DNA of 9,869 nt from an uncultured Rhodanobacteraceae bacterium (GTDB taxonomy: Bacteria; Pseudomonadota; Gammaproteobacteria; Xanthomonadales; Rhodanobacteraceae): NCBI GenBank assembly GCA_913053815.1, contig CAJXGK010000052.1, forward strand, positions 1 through 9,869. The letters are read 5' to 3'. The notes under the pieces are model-generated. The model saw only the letters and a list, made by a program, of their open reading frames with translations, had not been told where the DNA came from and did not search any database. The translations under genes and the position numbers were made by a program. The first letter of the stretch is position 1. Every line of letters begins with the position of its first letter. Positions 1 through 7,293 of the stretch are shown here, piece by piece.

Positions 1-1500
1 AGGGCCGGCGCGCCGCCCAGGCCTTGGCGTACGCGCAGGCTGGTCGGCTCGCCCACGCGCAGAGGACCCGTTCCGCCCAGGACTGGAACAATATTTTGGT
101 TCTGACTGGCGGCGACTCCGGCATGGCCGGCAGCTCGATAGAACTGGGTGACCGCCAGCCCGGTGTTGCTTGGGGTCCAGCCGAAGCCAGGTAGGACCGT
201 GTTGATATCGCTGGTTTTCCAGATGCCGCCATCGTTGCCAATGTAAACGGTGGTGTTGCTGGTGCCGTTATAGTCGGCTGCTGCAACAATGACATGTTGG
301 TCGGCGTGTGGCGATTTCGGATAGCTTTGCTGGTTGCCAATCATTTTCCAGCTTGCCCCTCTATCGATGGAACGAAAAACATCGATACCCCCGGCGACCA
401 ACTGCAAGGCATTGCTCGGGTCGACCCAGAGCGTGTTGTCATAATCACCCTGACACCCCTGATTGCTACCAGTACCCGCACACAGTAGCGCAGTGGTGCT
501 GGCCTGACTGACCTGGGTCCAAGTCTGGCCAGCATTTTTCGATACGTATATCTCACCGCTGGGGCGGGTCGTAGAACTCGAACTCGGGGCATTGTCGACC
601 AGGGCATAAATCCAACCCTTGTGCTGAGTATCGTGGGCAAAGCTCAGGGTGATTCGGCCACCACCACTTACTACCGTAACCGGGCCTTTCCAGGTACTGC
701 CGGCATTGGTGGAAACCATGACCTTGCCGTTTTCGAACTCGGCGACGGCATCATTAGCATTGTTCGGATCGAAGACCACATCCAGACTGGCGCCCTTGGT
801 CACCGAGGTAAAGGTTTGACCCCCATCGGTGCTGCGATAAATCGCCCCCCATTCCGGTTTGTAGCCAGGGACTCCGGTGGCCACCAGCATGGTGCCGTTG
901 GAGTTGATGGCAATATGGTTGACGTAAAACCAGTCACGGTTGTTGGCAGGGTTAGTGGCGGCCAGAGGCTTCCAGATTACCCCCCCCAACACTGGAACTC
1001 AGGATCCCAACACCACGGCGTGGTTCATTGAACTGATCACCGGTTCCGGCATACAGGGTGCCATTGGAGGCACGGGCAAGTGAGGAAACAGCCAGACTGG
1101 CTAGAAAATTATTGATGTTTTGCCAATGGCCGCCACCGTCAGTGCTTACAAACAGCCCTCCTCCCGCAGTACCGGCAATGAGATGTTGGGGTTGCGCAGG
1201 ATCGGTAAGGATGGCATTGACTCGCCCACTGATGTTACTCGGACCATAAAAAGTCCAACTGATTGGCACCGGACTGGATGCGCGCAGCATGGTCTGGCGT
1301 TGTGCCAGAGCCCGAATCAGAGGCTGAACATCGACTTGGCCATTGGAGCCGAGCCGGGACAGATCGTGGTACATGGCGGCCCGTCGCTGGATTGCGGAGG
1401 TTCAGGCTGGTTGTGCTGGGGCCATGGCCGCAGAGGCGCTGGATATGCCGAGCAGGCAATCTACAGTCAAAGCGAGATATCTGAGCAGTCGTGAATTCAC
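1..1500 (-). pseudogene. Secreted BNR/Asp-box repeat (sialidase/sortilin-like beta-propeller) protein, disrupted and partial
   Basis: The gene starts at GTG 1500, with an ideal ribosome site (AAGGAGG, complement of 1509-1515) 8 bases upstream. The first 25-30 residues look like a signal peptide ending in an ASA/AMA-type cleavage region. The frame then meets TGA at 1402-1404 (codon 33) and resumes to an 8-G tract (complement of 980-987). Removing one G restores an open frame to the window edge. The conceptual protein has at least five Asp-box-like motifs: STDGGGHW, STDGGQTF, STNAGSTW, SKNAGQTW and SIDRGASW. It also carries the family-like stretches GDYDNTLWVDPSN and SPHADQHV. Such repeats form blades of a beta-propeller in secreted or surface proteins annotated as BNR, glycosyl hydrolase-like or VPS10/sortilin-like; the substrate is unknown. 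The 3' end lies outside the window, and the last visible residues may begin a second beta-rich domain. It is either a true pseudogene or an intact gene with sequence errors. Confidence 0.82.
980..987 (-). repeat. Poly-G tract (8 G on coding strand) at the frameshift of the BNR gene
   Basis: Eight consecutive C on the plus strand (G on the coding strand). As given, the upstream frame ends in TAA about 30 bases later, at 952. With seven G the reading frame passes directly into about 327 further open codons, to the window edge, with more Asp-box motifs. The tract length thus decides whether the downstream propeller is translated. Confidence 0.85.
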
Positions 1501-1508
1501 AGGTTCAT

Positions 1509-1515
1509 CCTCCTT
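1509..1515 (-). promoter_or_regulatory. Ribosome binding site deciding the GTG start of the BNR gene
   Basis: AAGGAGG on the minus strand lies 8 bases before GTG 1500. An ATG overlapping the spacer (ATG AAC CTG TGA) stops after three codons, so GTG is the likely start. No comparable site precedes the internal ATG at 1374, so efficient restart after the internal stop is not evident. Confidence 0.75.
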
Positions 1516-1524
1516 GAGATCGTT

Positions 1525-1929
1525 TCAGTGGTGGTTTAAAGCGATAATTTTATGAATGCTTCCATCGGGAGTCTGCAGTTCAAGCATTGCGCTGCCAGCG
1601 GCAGCATGCGCAAGGGGTTCGAGTAAGAAAGTGCGAAGGATACTGCGGGGGCGTCCATAAGGGCCACCAGGGTCGTTGCGGGGTGAATAGGTGGGTGGTT
1701 GCAAGGCCCTTAAAGTGTAGTGGTTGGGTTGAACCCGCCAACCGTTGGCGCGCAGCCGTAGGGTAGCGGTGTGCAGATACTGCAAGGGGGTTATATGTAC
1801 TTCAACCCGGAGCACGCCGGCTCGGCCTGAAAGAAGCCGAATTTGTATCGTTGCCGGTGCCGGGGTGGGGTTCACAGCAGCACACCCACCCCAATAGGTA
1901 AGAAGGGCAAGCACGGCGGCGATTCGCAT
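1525..1929 (-). CDS. Putative small exported lipoprotein, function unknown
   Basis: An open frame of 134 residues from ATG 1929. A GGAG lies 6 bases upstream of that ATG and overlaps the alternative TTG start at 1935, so ATG is preferred. The N-terminus MRIAAVLALLTYWGGC is short, with one Arg, a hydrophobic core and a Cys at residue 16 after Gly-Gly. This suggests a lipoprotein signal peptide, although Trp at -3 is not a standard lipobox residue; simple Sec export is the alternative. The rest is predicted beta-rich by its alternating pattern and has a Pro-rich central segment (PPTYSPRNDPGGPYGRP). No family was recognised. It lies 24 bases upstream of the BNR gene on the same strand, so the two are probably co-transcribed and may act together at the cell surface (inference). 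Confidence 0.6.
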   Translation of the reverse strand: MRIAAVLALLTYWGGCAAVNPTPAPATIQIRLLSGRAGVLRVEVHITPLQYLHTATLRLRANGWRVQPNHYTLRALQPPTYSPRNDPGGPYGRPRSILRTFLLEPLAHAAAGSAMLELQTPDGSIHKIIALNHH

Positions 1930-1972
1930 CGACAACTCCGGTGCCTATTCGAAATTACTCTAACAGCCTATC

Positions 1973-1990
1973 GGGGGCTGGACAGCCCCC
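1973..1990. repeat. Perfect 7-bp inverted repeat (hairpin) with 4-base loop
   Basis: GGGGGCT at 1973-1979 and AGCCCCC at 1984-1990 around the loop GGAC. It sits 44 bases upstream of the lipoprotein start. It lacks a T-run on either side, so it is not a standard intrinsic terminator; it could be a leader hairpin or a protein site. Confidence 0.5.
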
Positions 1991-2136
1991 CGGGAAGGAC
2001 CGCCGTTGAATGCTCGTAGGCCCGAACGCCCCGTAAGACGCGAACTCCGGCTGTTCCCCCTATTGGCTGGCTTCTTTCCGGTGAACGAGAGTAAAGAACA
2101 CGCCCTTTGTAAAGGGGTAGTAGCGGGTTGTCTCAT

Positions 2137-2204
2137 CACCGCCCCAATAGGAATGTCGTGGGTATCGCACTTTTGTTCGCACTGAACCTAACGTGGGGGC
2201 GGTG
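2137..2204. repeat. Perfect 9-bp inverted repeat enclosing a 50-base loop
   Basis: CACCGCCCC (2137-2145) pairs with GGGGCGGTG (2196-2204). Inside it, AGG near 2149-2151 can extend pairing with CCT near 2187-2189 after a bulge. Lying about 120 bases before rpmE2, it would form a strong stem if transcribed. The function is unknown. Confidence 0.45.
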
Positions 2205-2262
2205 GGATGGGTAACCTTCCCAATACCTTACTGTGAGTCAGTAGACGAGCAAACAAACAAGC

Positions 2263-2291
2263 TTGCATCCAATGGGCCGACAAGGCAAAAT
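2263..2291 (+). promoter_or_regulatory. Possible weak sigma-70 promoter for rpmE2
   Basis: TTGCAT (2263-2268), a 17-base spacer and CAAAAT (2286-2291). The matches are only 3/6 and 4/6, so this is tentative. It would leave a short leader of about 25 bases before ATG 2324, and would place the hairpins upstream outside the transcript. Confidence 0.25.
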
Positions 2292-2323
2292 ACGTAGCTC
2301 ACTGTTCTAACGGCCGCACTGTC

Positions 2324-2590
2324 ATGAAGCCCGATATCCATCCCGAATACCACGAGGTCGTGTTCCAGGACGGTAACGCCGACTTTGCTTTTTTGACCCG
2401 TTCAACCTTGACCAGTCAAGAGACTATTACCTGGGAAGACGGTAAGGAATACCCGTTGATCAAGGTAGAAGTGTCCTCGGCGTCACATCCGTTCTATACC
2501 GGCAAGCACAAAATTATTGATGCCGGTGGTCGGGTGGATAAGTTCCGGCGCCGCTATGCCGGGTCTGCCAAGGGATTGGACAAAGCCTGA
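2324..2590 (+). CDS. rpmE2: 50S ribosomal protein L31 type B (zinc-independent)
   Basis: An 88-residue protein matching the type B L31 family (E. coli YkgM). The [16 protein letters not shown] start and the [11 protein letters not shown] core are characteristic, followed by a basic FRRRY segment. L31 sits on the large ribosomal subunit and bridges to the small one. There is no cysteine anywhere, so the zinc-binding motif of type A L31 is absent, as expected for the paralogue that replaces the zinc form when zinc is scarce in organisms that have both. The gene appears monocistronic: an intrinsic terminator follows 26 bases after the stop. No clear Shine-Dalgarno sequence precedes the ATG. I could not see a convincing Zur operator upstream, so zinc control is unproven here. 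Confidence 0.95.
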   Translation: MKPDIHPEYHEVVFQDGNADFAFLTRSTLTSQETITWEDGKEYPLIKVEVSSASHPFYTGKHKIIDAGGRVDKFRRRYAGSAKGLDKA

Positions 2591-2616
2591 GTTGCATTGG
2601 TGATGACTGAATATGC

Positions 2617-2643
2617 AAAATGCCGGCCTCGAGTCGGCGTTTT
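2617..2643 (+). terminator. Rho-independent terminator of rpmE2
   Basis: An 11-bp stem (AAAATGCCGGC at 2617-2627 with GTCGGCGTTTT at 2633-2643, including two G-U pairs), with loop CTCGA. The stem ends in four T. The A-run upstream and T-run downstream make it potentially bidirectional. Confidence 0.8.
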
Positions 2644-2954
2644 GCTGGTAAGAATGTGCGATAATTCACCCAGGCGCCTGACGGATTTAGGAAGAATCTA
2701 TATTGGCAGTGAGAAGTCGGCTCTTGTTTTCGGCCTTGACCGTTACATAGAGCCTTTATTCGCTTTGATAGACCCAAGAACCCACCCCGATTTCTCACCG
2801 ACCTCGTTCGATCCCCTAAGCTTGACAGGCTCCAGGCAAAAGCAGGTTTCAAACTTGCGCAGCAGGGTTGTCGGCCCCGTGGTTGAACCTGATTAGCCTC
2901 CCTCTCCCCCTCCCCGGTACCCGTGTACCGCTCGCGCGTTCCAGCGCCAGATTT
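2644..2954 (+). promoter_or_regulatory. gltA upstream/leader region with candidate promoters
   Basis: About 310 bases without a credible gene. Candidate promoter elements are an extended -10 (TG-C-GATAAT, 2657-2665) directly after the rpmE2 terminator but with a poor -35; CTGACG (2678-2683) with TATATT (2699-2704) at 15-base spacing; and TTGACA (2822-2827) with only a weak -10 about 17-19 bases later. A CT-rich tract (2897-2915) and a CGGTAC/GTACCG hairpin (2915-2930) lie just before the ribosome site. The first candidate would give a leader near 300 bases. None is decisive. Confidence 0.35.
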
Positions 2955-2967
2955 TAAGGAGATTGTC

Positions 2968-4260
2968 GTGTCCGAAACATCCTTCAAGCTCGTCAACGAA
3001 ACGACCCATGAATCGGTTGAATTGCCATTGATCCGGGGCAGTATCGGCCCTACTGCGATTGACATTGGTCGCCTGTACAAAGAGACGGGGAATTTTACCT
3101 ACGATCCTGGCTTTGTTTCGACCGCCAGCTGCCGCAGTGCGATCACCTATATTGATGGCGAAGCCGGGGTGCTGATGTACCGCGGTTATCCGATCGAAGA
3201 GTTGGCAAAACAGTCAAGCTTTCTTGAGGTTGCCTATCTTTTGCTGCACGGCAACCTGCCGTCGGTGTCGGAACTTGAGATATTCGAGACTGAAGTGGGG
3301 CGCCATACCATGATCCATGACTCGATGCGGCATTTTCTGCGTGGCTTTCACTACGATGCACATCCCATGGCCATGCTGAGTGCATCGATCGCCTCCCTTT
3401 CAGCGTTTTATCATGACGAGATCAATATCGAAGATCCGGACGCCAGGCGTCTGGCCGCCATCCGCTTGATTGCCAAGATGCCGACTATCGCCGCAGCCTG
3501 CTATCGCTATTCAATCGGCTGGCCGATGCGCTTTCCTCATAATAATCTGGACTATTGCACCCGCTTCCTGCACATGATGTATGAGGTACCGAGTGAGCCG
3601 CTGGAACTTAACCCCATTGCTACGAAGGCGCTTGAATTGCTGTTTATCTTGCATGCCGATCATGAGCAGAACGCATCCACCTCAACCGTTCGCTTGGTGG
3701 GTTCCACCGGGGCCAATCCCTATGCCTCGATTGCTGCAGGGATCGCCGCATTATGGGGTCCGGCACATGGCGGTGCCAATGAAGCGGTTCTAAAAATGCT
3801 GGAAGAAATCGGTGATCCAGCCAACGTGAGTAAGGCCGTCGCCAGAGCTAAGGATAAGGAGTCGGGCTTCCGATTGATGGGCTTTGGTCACCGCGTTTAC
3901 AAGAATTTCGATCCCCGTGCCAAGATTTTACGAGACATGTGTCACCAGGTACTGGGCGAGCTAGGGGTAGATGATCCGTTGCTTAATGTGGCCATGAAAC
4001 TCGAAGAGGTGGCCCTCAACGACGAATATTTCATTGAGCGCAAGTTGTATCCGAATGTCGATTTCTATTCCGGCATCATCTACAAGGCACTCAATATCCC
4101 CGCCAACATGTTCACAGTTATGTTCTCGATTGCCCGGACAGCAGGCTGGATTGCTCATTGGATCGAACACCACGAGACCCCGGGAGCACGTATTGGCCGC
4201 CCTCGGCAGATCTATACTGGATCGGTACGGCGGGCCTATACTCCAATCGAACTGCGTTGA
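2968..4260 (+). CDS. gltA: Citrate synthase, type II
   Basis: This 430-residue cytoplasmic enzyme condenses oxaloacetate and acetyl-CoA to citrate, the entry step of the TCA cycle. The start is GTG 2968, because TAAGGAG (2955-2961) lies 6 bases before it; the frame is open 15 codons further upstream but without a ribosome site. The length matches the E. coli enzyme (427). The three catalytic residues are visible: His in WGPAHGGANE, His in the signature GFGHRVYKNFDPRA, and Asp in PNVDFYSGI. The C-terminal RPRQIYTG carries the substrate-binding Arg. The stretch RHTMIH, part of the region involved in NADH inhibition of hexameric type II enzymes, is conserved, so NADH control is plausible (inference). 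The gene seems to stand alone, with a terminator of rpmE2 before it and a hairpin after it. Close similarity to E. coli GltA separates it from 2-methylcitrate synthase, which is shorter. Confidence 0.97.
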   Translation: MSETSFKLVNETTHESVELPLIRGSIGPTAIDIGRLYKETGNFTYDPGFVSTASCRSAITYIDGEAGVLMYRGYPIEELAKQSSFLEVAYLLLHGNLPSVSELEIFETEVGRHTMIHDSMRHFLRGFHYDAHPMAMLSASIASLSAFYHDEINIEDPDARRLAAIRLIAKMPTIAAACYRYSIGWPMRFPHNNLDYCTRFLHMMYEVPSEPLELNPIATKALELLFILHADHEQNASTSTVRLVGSTGANPYASIAAGIAALWGPAHGGANEAVLKMLEEIGDPANVSKAVARAKDKESGFRLMGFGHRVYKNFDPRAKILRDMCHQVLGELGVDDPLLNVAMKLEEVALNDEYFIERKLYPNVDFYSGIIYKALNIPANMFTVMFSIARTAGWIAHWIEHHETPGARIGRPRQIYTGSVRRAYTPIELR

Positions 4261-4291
4261 TCGGACCGTGGACTTTCGATAGTTACTGCTG

Positions 4292-4330
4292 CGTGAAATA
4301 CCCCGGTATACCATGCCGGGGTATTTCACG
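4292..4330. terminator. 15-bp perfect inverted repeat after gltA, probable transcription stop or mRNA-end hairpin
   Basis: CGTGAAATACCCCGG (4292-4306) pairs perfectly with CCGGGGTATTTCACG (4316-4330). The nine loop bases TATACCATG can close three more pairs, including one G-U. It begins 31 bases after the gltA stop. There is no T-run, so it is not a canonical intrinsic terminator; it could stabilise the gltA 3' end, assist termination, or be a member of a dispersed palindrome family. Confidence 0.6.
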
Positions 4331-4633
4331 ACACGCGGTAGCCAGGCCAACCCATCCGCATATTTCAAGGCACCCCCACACTTTTCAGCAATTCTTACCT
4401 TGTGTGTAAGGTAGCGCGTCGTAGTAGCCGATGGCTAATCCGGCCCCGTGACGACTCGCACAGACCATCTTGTGGCAGCACGATGATACTGGGTAGTTTA
4501 GTAGGCGGCGTGGTGGAAATCGTGTATCCCCACTAGTGCACTGATCAGCCGAGCTGCCTCTGGAGCGAGCCGTTGCCGCATAGGTTACTGACGTACTGCT
4601 ACAGCGATCGGTGCACGTGCGAAGACTGCGGTA
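4331..4633. other. Intergenic region between convergent gltA and ponA, nothing recognised
   Basis: About 300 bases between two convergent genes. It holds only a small ACCTT/AAGGT inverted repeat (4397-4412) and short palindromes. No tRNA, coding frame or terminator with a T-run was seen. Confidence 0.5.
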
Positions 4634-7061
4634 TCAGAAGACGTCGTAGGATTTTTTCTGGCCGGGTTTCTTGGGCGGCGGTGATTGGGCCTTGAGCTTT
4701 TCCCAATCTTCAACCCGGAAGATCTCGCGTATGGCCAGCGGATCCGCAGGTGAAGCGGGCAATCCGGTCTGTCTGTCGATCAACCCCGTCACGATGCCAG
4801 GCGGCATGGCGACGCCATTTTCAGGCTTCCCGGCCAGGGCCGTGTGCATGTAGTTGATCCAGATTGGAAGCGCCACATAGGCACCAAATTCAGGGTGGCC
4901 GTCAGCATGTCCCAGTGAGGTATAATTGTCAAAGCCCATCCATACGGTGGTGACCAATCCCGCATTGAAGCCACCGAACCAGCCATCCCGGTAATCGTTG
5001 GTCGTTCCGGTTTTGCCTGACAAATCCGTACGCTTCAGCACCAGTGCCGCAGTTCCCGTGCCACTGCGTATCACCGACTGCATCAGCGAAGTGATCAGAT
5101 AATCATTGCGGGGTCCGATAACCCGTGGGGCCTGATTTGGAAACGGCAGCCGAAGTGGGTGATGGTCCAGATGCCGCCGTGTCCGCTGCCAGGCGTTGGG
5201 GACAGTCATTGCAGGCTAACCATGGATGGGCAATATAGATGGTCTGGCCATCGCGATTGACGATACGTTTGATAAAATACGGGTCGATCAGATATCCACC
5301 GTTGGCAAACACTGCATAGCCTCGGGCCATTTGCAATGGTGAAACCGATGCGGTTCCGAGGGCGATGGATAGATTATCGGGCAGAGCATCGGCACGAAAA
5401 CCAAAACGCATCGCATAACGGCGGGCATAGCCAACACCGATGGCATTAACCAAGCGTATGGTTACCAGGTTCTTGGACTGGGCCAAGGCGACCCGCAGGC
5501 GCGTTGGCCCCTGGAATTTTTCGTTATCATTGGTGGGGGTCCAGACCCCTTTCTTGGCGGCGGGGTCATTGAAGATCAGCGGCGCATCGTTGACCACTGA
5601 AGCTGGGGTAAAACCACGCTGGAAGGCTGCGGAGTACAGGAACGGTTTGAAGCTTGAACCGGGCTGACGGGCCATCTGCGTAGCCCGGTTGAATTGACTG
5701 AGTCGATAGCTGAAACCACCGACCAAGGCGCGAATAGCGCCATCATCCGGGTTCATGGATAACAGCGCCGCCTGGGCCTTGGGCAGTTCAGTAAGTTGCC
5801 AGTGGCCTTGATCGTCAAGATCGATGCGCACAATATCACCGCGCTTGAGCACCTGATTCACCGTTCTGGGGGTTGGGCCGGTGCGATTCTCATTGATATA
5901 ACGCTTGGCCCAGATGACTGACTGCAGGGCCAGGACCACAGTTTGTCCGTTCTGAAGATACACATGGGCACTGTGGGTATCGCTTTGGGTAACGATACCT
6001 GGAATCAGTCCGGCAACGGGATAGAGACCGGACAGAGCGTGGTCGAGGGTGGCTTGATCGGCATTTTCCTGTAGCCGAACACGACCTTCCGGCCCGTGCC
6101 AGCCATGTCGATAGGCATAGGCCAGCAGTCCCTTACGAACGGCGTTATCGGCGCTGTTCTGATCCTGGCTATTCAGAGTGGTGTAAACAATATAGCCATC
6201 GGTCAGGGCTTTGGCGCCGAGCTTGTCGATGACGGCGAGACGGGCCATCTCCGCAACGTAGGGAGCATGAACCTGGATCGGTGCTTCATGGGGGGCGGCA
6301 TCTTCCGGGGTCTGGAGTGCTTGCTGGTACTCAGCTTGGGTAATGAACCCGTTAGCCTGCATGCGGTTCAACACATAGTTACGACGTTCCAGGGCCCGCT
6401 TTGGATTGGTAACTGGATTGGCGGCCGAAGGTGCCTGAGGCAGACCCCCAAGCATGGCGCACTCGGCCAGGCTGAGCTGCCCCAGAGTTTTGCCGTAGTA
6501 GTACTGGGCGGCCGCGGCGACACCATAGGAATGATGGCCGAGGAAGATCTTGTTGAGGTAGAGCTGCAGAATCTCATTCTTACTCAGAGCATGCTCGATC
6601 CGGTAGGCCAGAAACCATTCCATGATCTTGCGTGTGTAGCTTTTCTCGGGGCTGAGGAAGAAATTACGTGCCACTTGCTGGGTAATCGTGCTGCCACCCT
6701 GTACCTTTCTTCCCCCATGGATCACAACTTCTACGGCGGCCCGCAGAGTGCTGAGGTAGTCGATACCACCATGGTGGTAAAAACCGGAATCTTCAGCGGC
6801 GAGAAACGCTTCACGCAATTGCAGCGGTACCTGACCGAGAACCACCGGAATTCTCCGGGTCTCTCCAAAAGTAGCAATAAGCTTACCATCGGCCGACAGA
6901 ACCCGGAGCGGTACCTGCATCTGTACGCTGTGCAGTTTGCCCACGGCAGGTAGGCGAGGAGAGAGTACCCAGTAAGCGATACCGAGTCCGGATGCCATCA
7001 GGATCACACCCAGAATACCCAGTAGGACGAGATAACGAAGCAAGCGCAAAAATTTAGGCAT
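4634..7061 (-). pseudogene. ponA: Penicillin-binding protein 1A (glycosyltransferase/transpeptidase), frameshifted
   Basis: A bifunctional class A PBP that polymerises lipid II and cross-links peptidoglycan at the inner membrane. Start ATG 7061 puts a basic N-terminus and one membrane helix (about residues 8-33) first. The GT51 domain follows: EDSGFYHHGGID with catalytic Glu near 90, GGSTITQQVARNFF (122-135), RKIMEWFLAYRIE and LYLNKIFLG. An OB-like linker comes next (about 310-430), then the transpeptidase with SSFK (Ser469/Lys472) and SKN (529-531). The third motif, KTGT (near 5014-5003), lies in another frame: the first frame ends at 5103 (652 residues) and the rest continues in the -1-base-shifted frame to 4634. 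Dropping one G near 5127-5135 joins SKS to APRVIGPRND and gives about 808 residues, normal for PBP1A. The gene is divergent from pilM, a common arrangement. A sequence error is a serious alternative to a true mutation, because PBP1A is normally conserved. Confidence 0.9.
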
Positions 7062-7293
7062 AATTGTGACAGATTGTGTCCGTAATACGGATAGCATACA
7101 AACGACGCCAGTATAGGAGGGCAATGGGACTTGTCGCAGGTTCGCAAAGCTTACCCGGAATCAAAAACTTCGACCCTCGACACGTTTTGATGTTCAACCC
7201 TTCAATATCTGGTGTTGCCAAGGCGTTAACTTTAGGATCTAATGCGATTAAACATGTTTCGCTTGTAAGAGTGTGAAGGAAGGGGAGAATTCT
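7062..7293. promoter_or_regulatory. Divergent ponA/pilM promoter region
   Basis: About 230 bases between divergent starts at 7061 (minus) and 7294 (plus). The plus-strand pil promoter is listed separately. On the minus strand TATACT (complement of 7110-7115), with GCGACA 16 bases upstream, is a possible ponA promoter (5/6 and 4/6 matches) about 50 bases before the start. No Shine-Dalgarno sequence is evident before ATG 7061. Confidence 0.4.
7215..7243 (+). promoter_or_regulatory. Sigma-70 promoter of the pilMNO operon
   Basis: TTGCCA (7215-7220) and TCTAAT (7238-7243), each 5/6 to consensus, with an ideal 17-base spacer. Transcription would start near 7250, leaving a leader of about 44 bases before the GTG of pilM. 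No other candidate of this quality was noticed between ponA and pilM. Confidence 0.6.

Larger units (their letters stand above)
1936..2323. other. Intergenic spacer with several inverted repeats, no recognised gene
   Basis: About 390 bases between the divergent lipoprotein gene and rpmE2. No convincing protein gene was found. It contains a GGGGGCT/AGCCCCC hairpin at 1973-1990, a CCCTTT/AAAGGG hairpin at 2103-2116, and long-range pairings CCTATTGG (2059-2066) with CCAATAGG (2144-2151) and CACCGCCCC (2137-2145) with GGGGCGGTG (2196-2204). The last two share bases 2144-2145 and cannot both form fully. I looked for hallmarks of 6S RNA, tmRNA, SRP RNA, RNase P RNA and common riboswitches and recognised none. 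It could be an L31 leader, an unidentified small RNA or simple GC-rich spacer. Confidence 0.45.

Noticed and set aside
621..1031. Plus-strand frames over the BNR gene
   Set aside because: The minus strand over the same bases encodes repeated Asp-box motifs, so these plus-strand frames are shadows.
1374..1402. Downstream ATG 1374 as the true start of an intact BNR protein
   Set aside because: It lacks a ribosome site and a signal peptide, while GTG 1500 has both, in the same frame.
1936..2323. Known structured RNA such as 6S RNA, tmRNA, SRP RNA or a common riboswitch
   Set aside because: None of the signature sequences of those families was found. Only generic inverted repeats are present.
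2597..2896. A 99-codon plus-strand frame between rpmE2 and gltA
   Set aside because: It starts before and runs through the rpmE2 terminator hairpin, has no ribosome site, and its product shows no recognisable pattern.
2514..3080. A 188-codon minus-strand frame across the rpmE2 end and gltA start
   Set aside because: It overlaps two well-supported genes and a terminator on the opposite strand, and its composition (Arg/Ser/Pro-rich) is typical of a shadow frame.
6096..6953. A 285-codon plus-strand open frame antisense to ponA
   Set aside because: It lies wholly opposite the conserved GT51 domain of PBP1A. Its translation resembles no family I know and it is explained as a shadow of GC-biased coding sequence.
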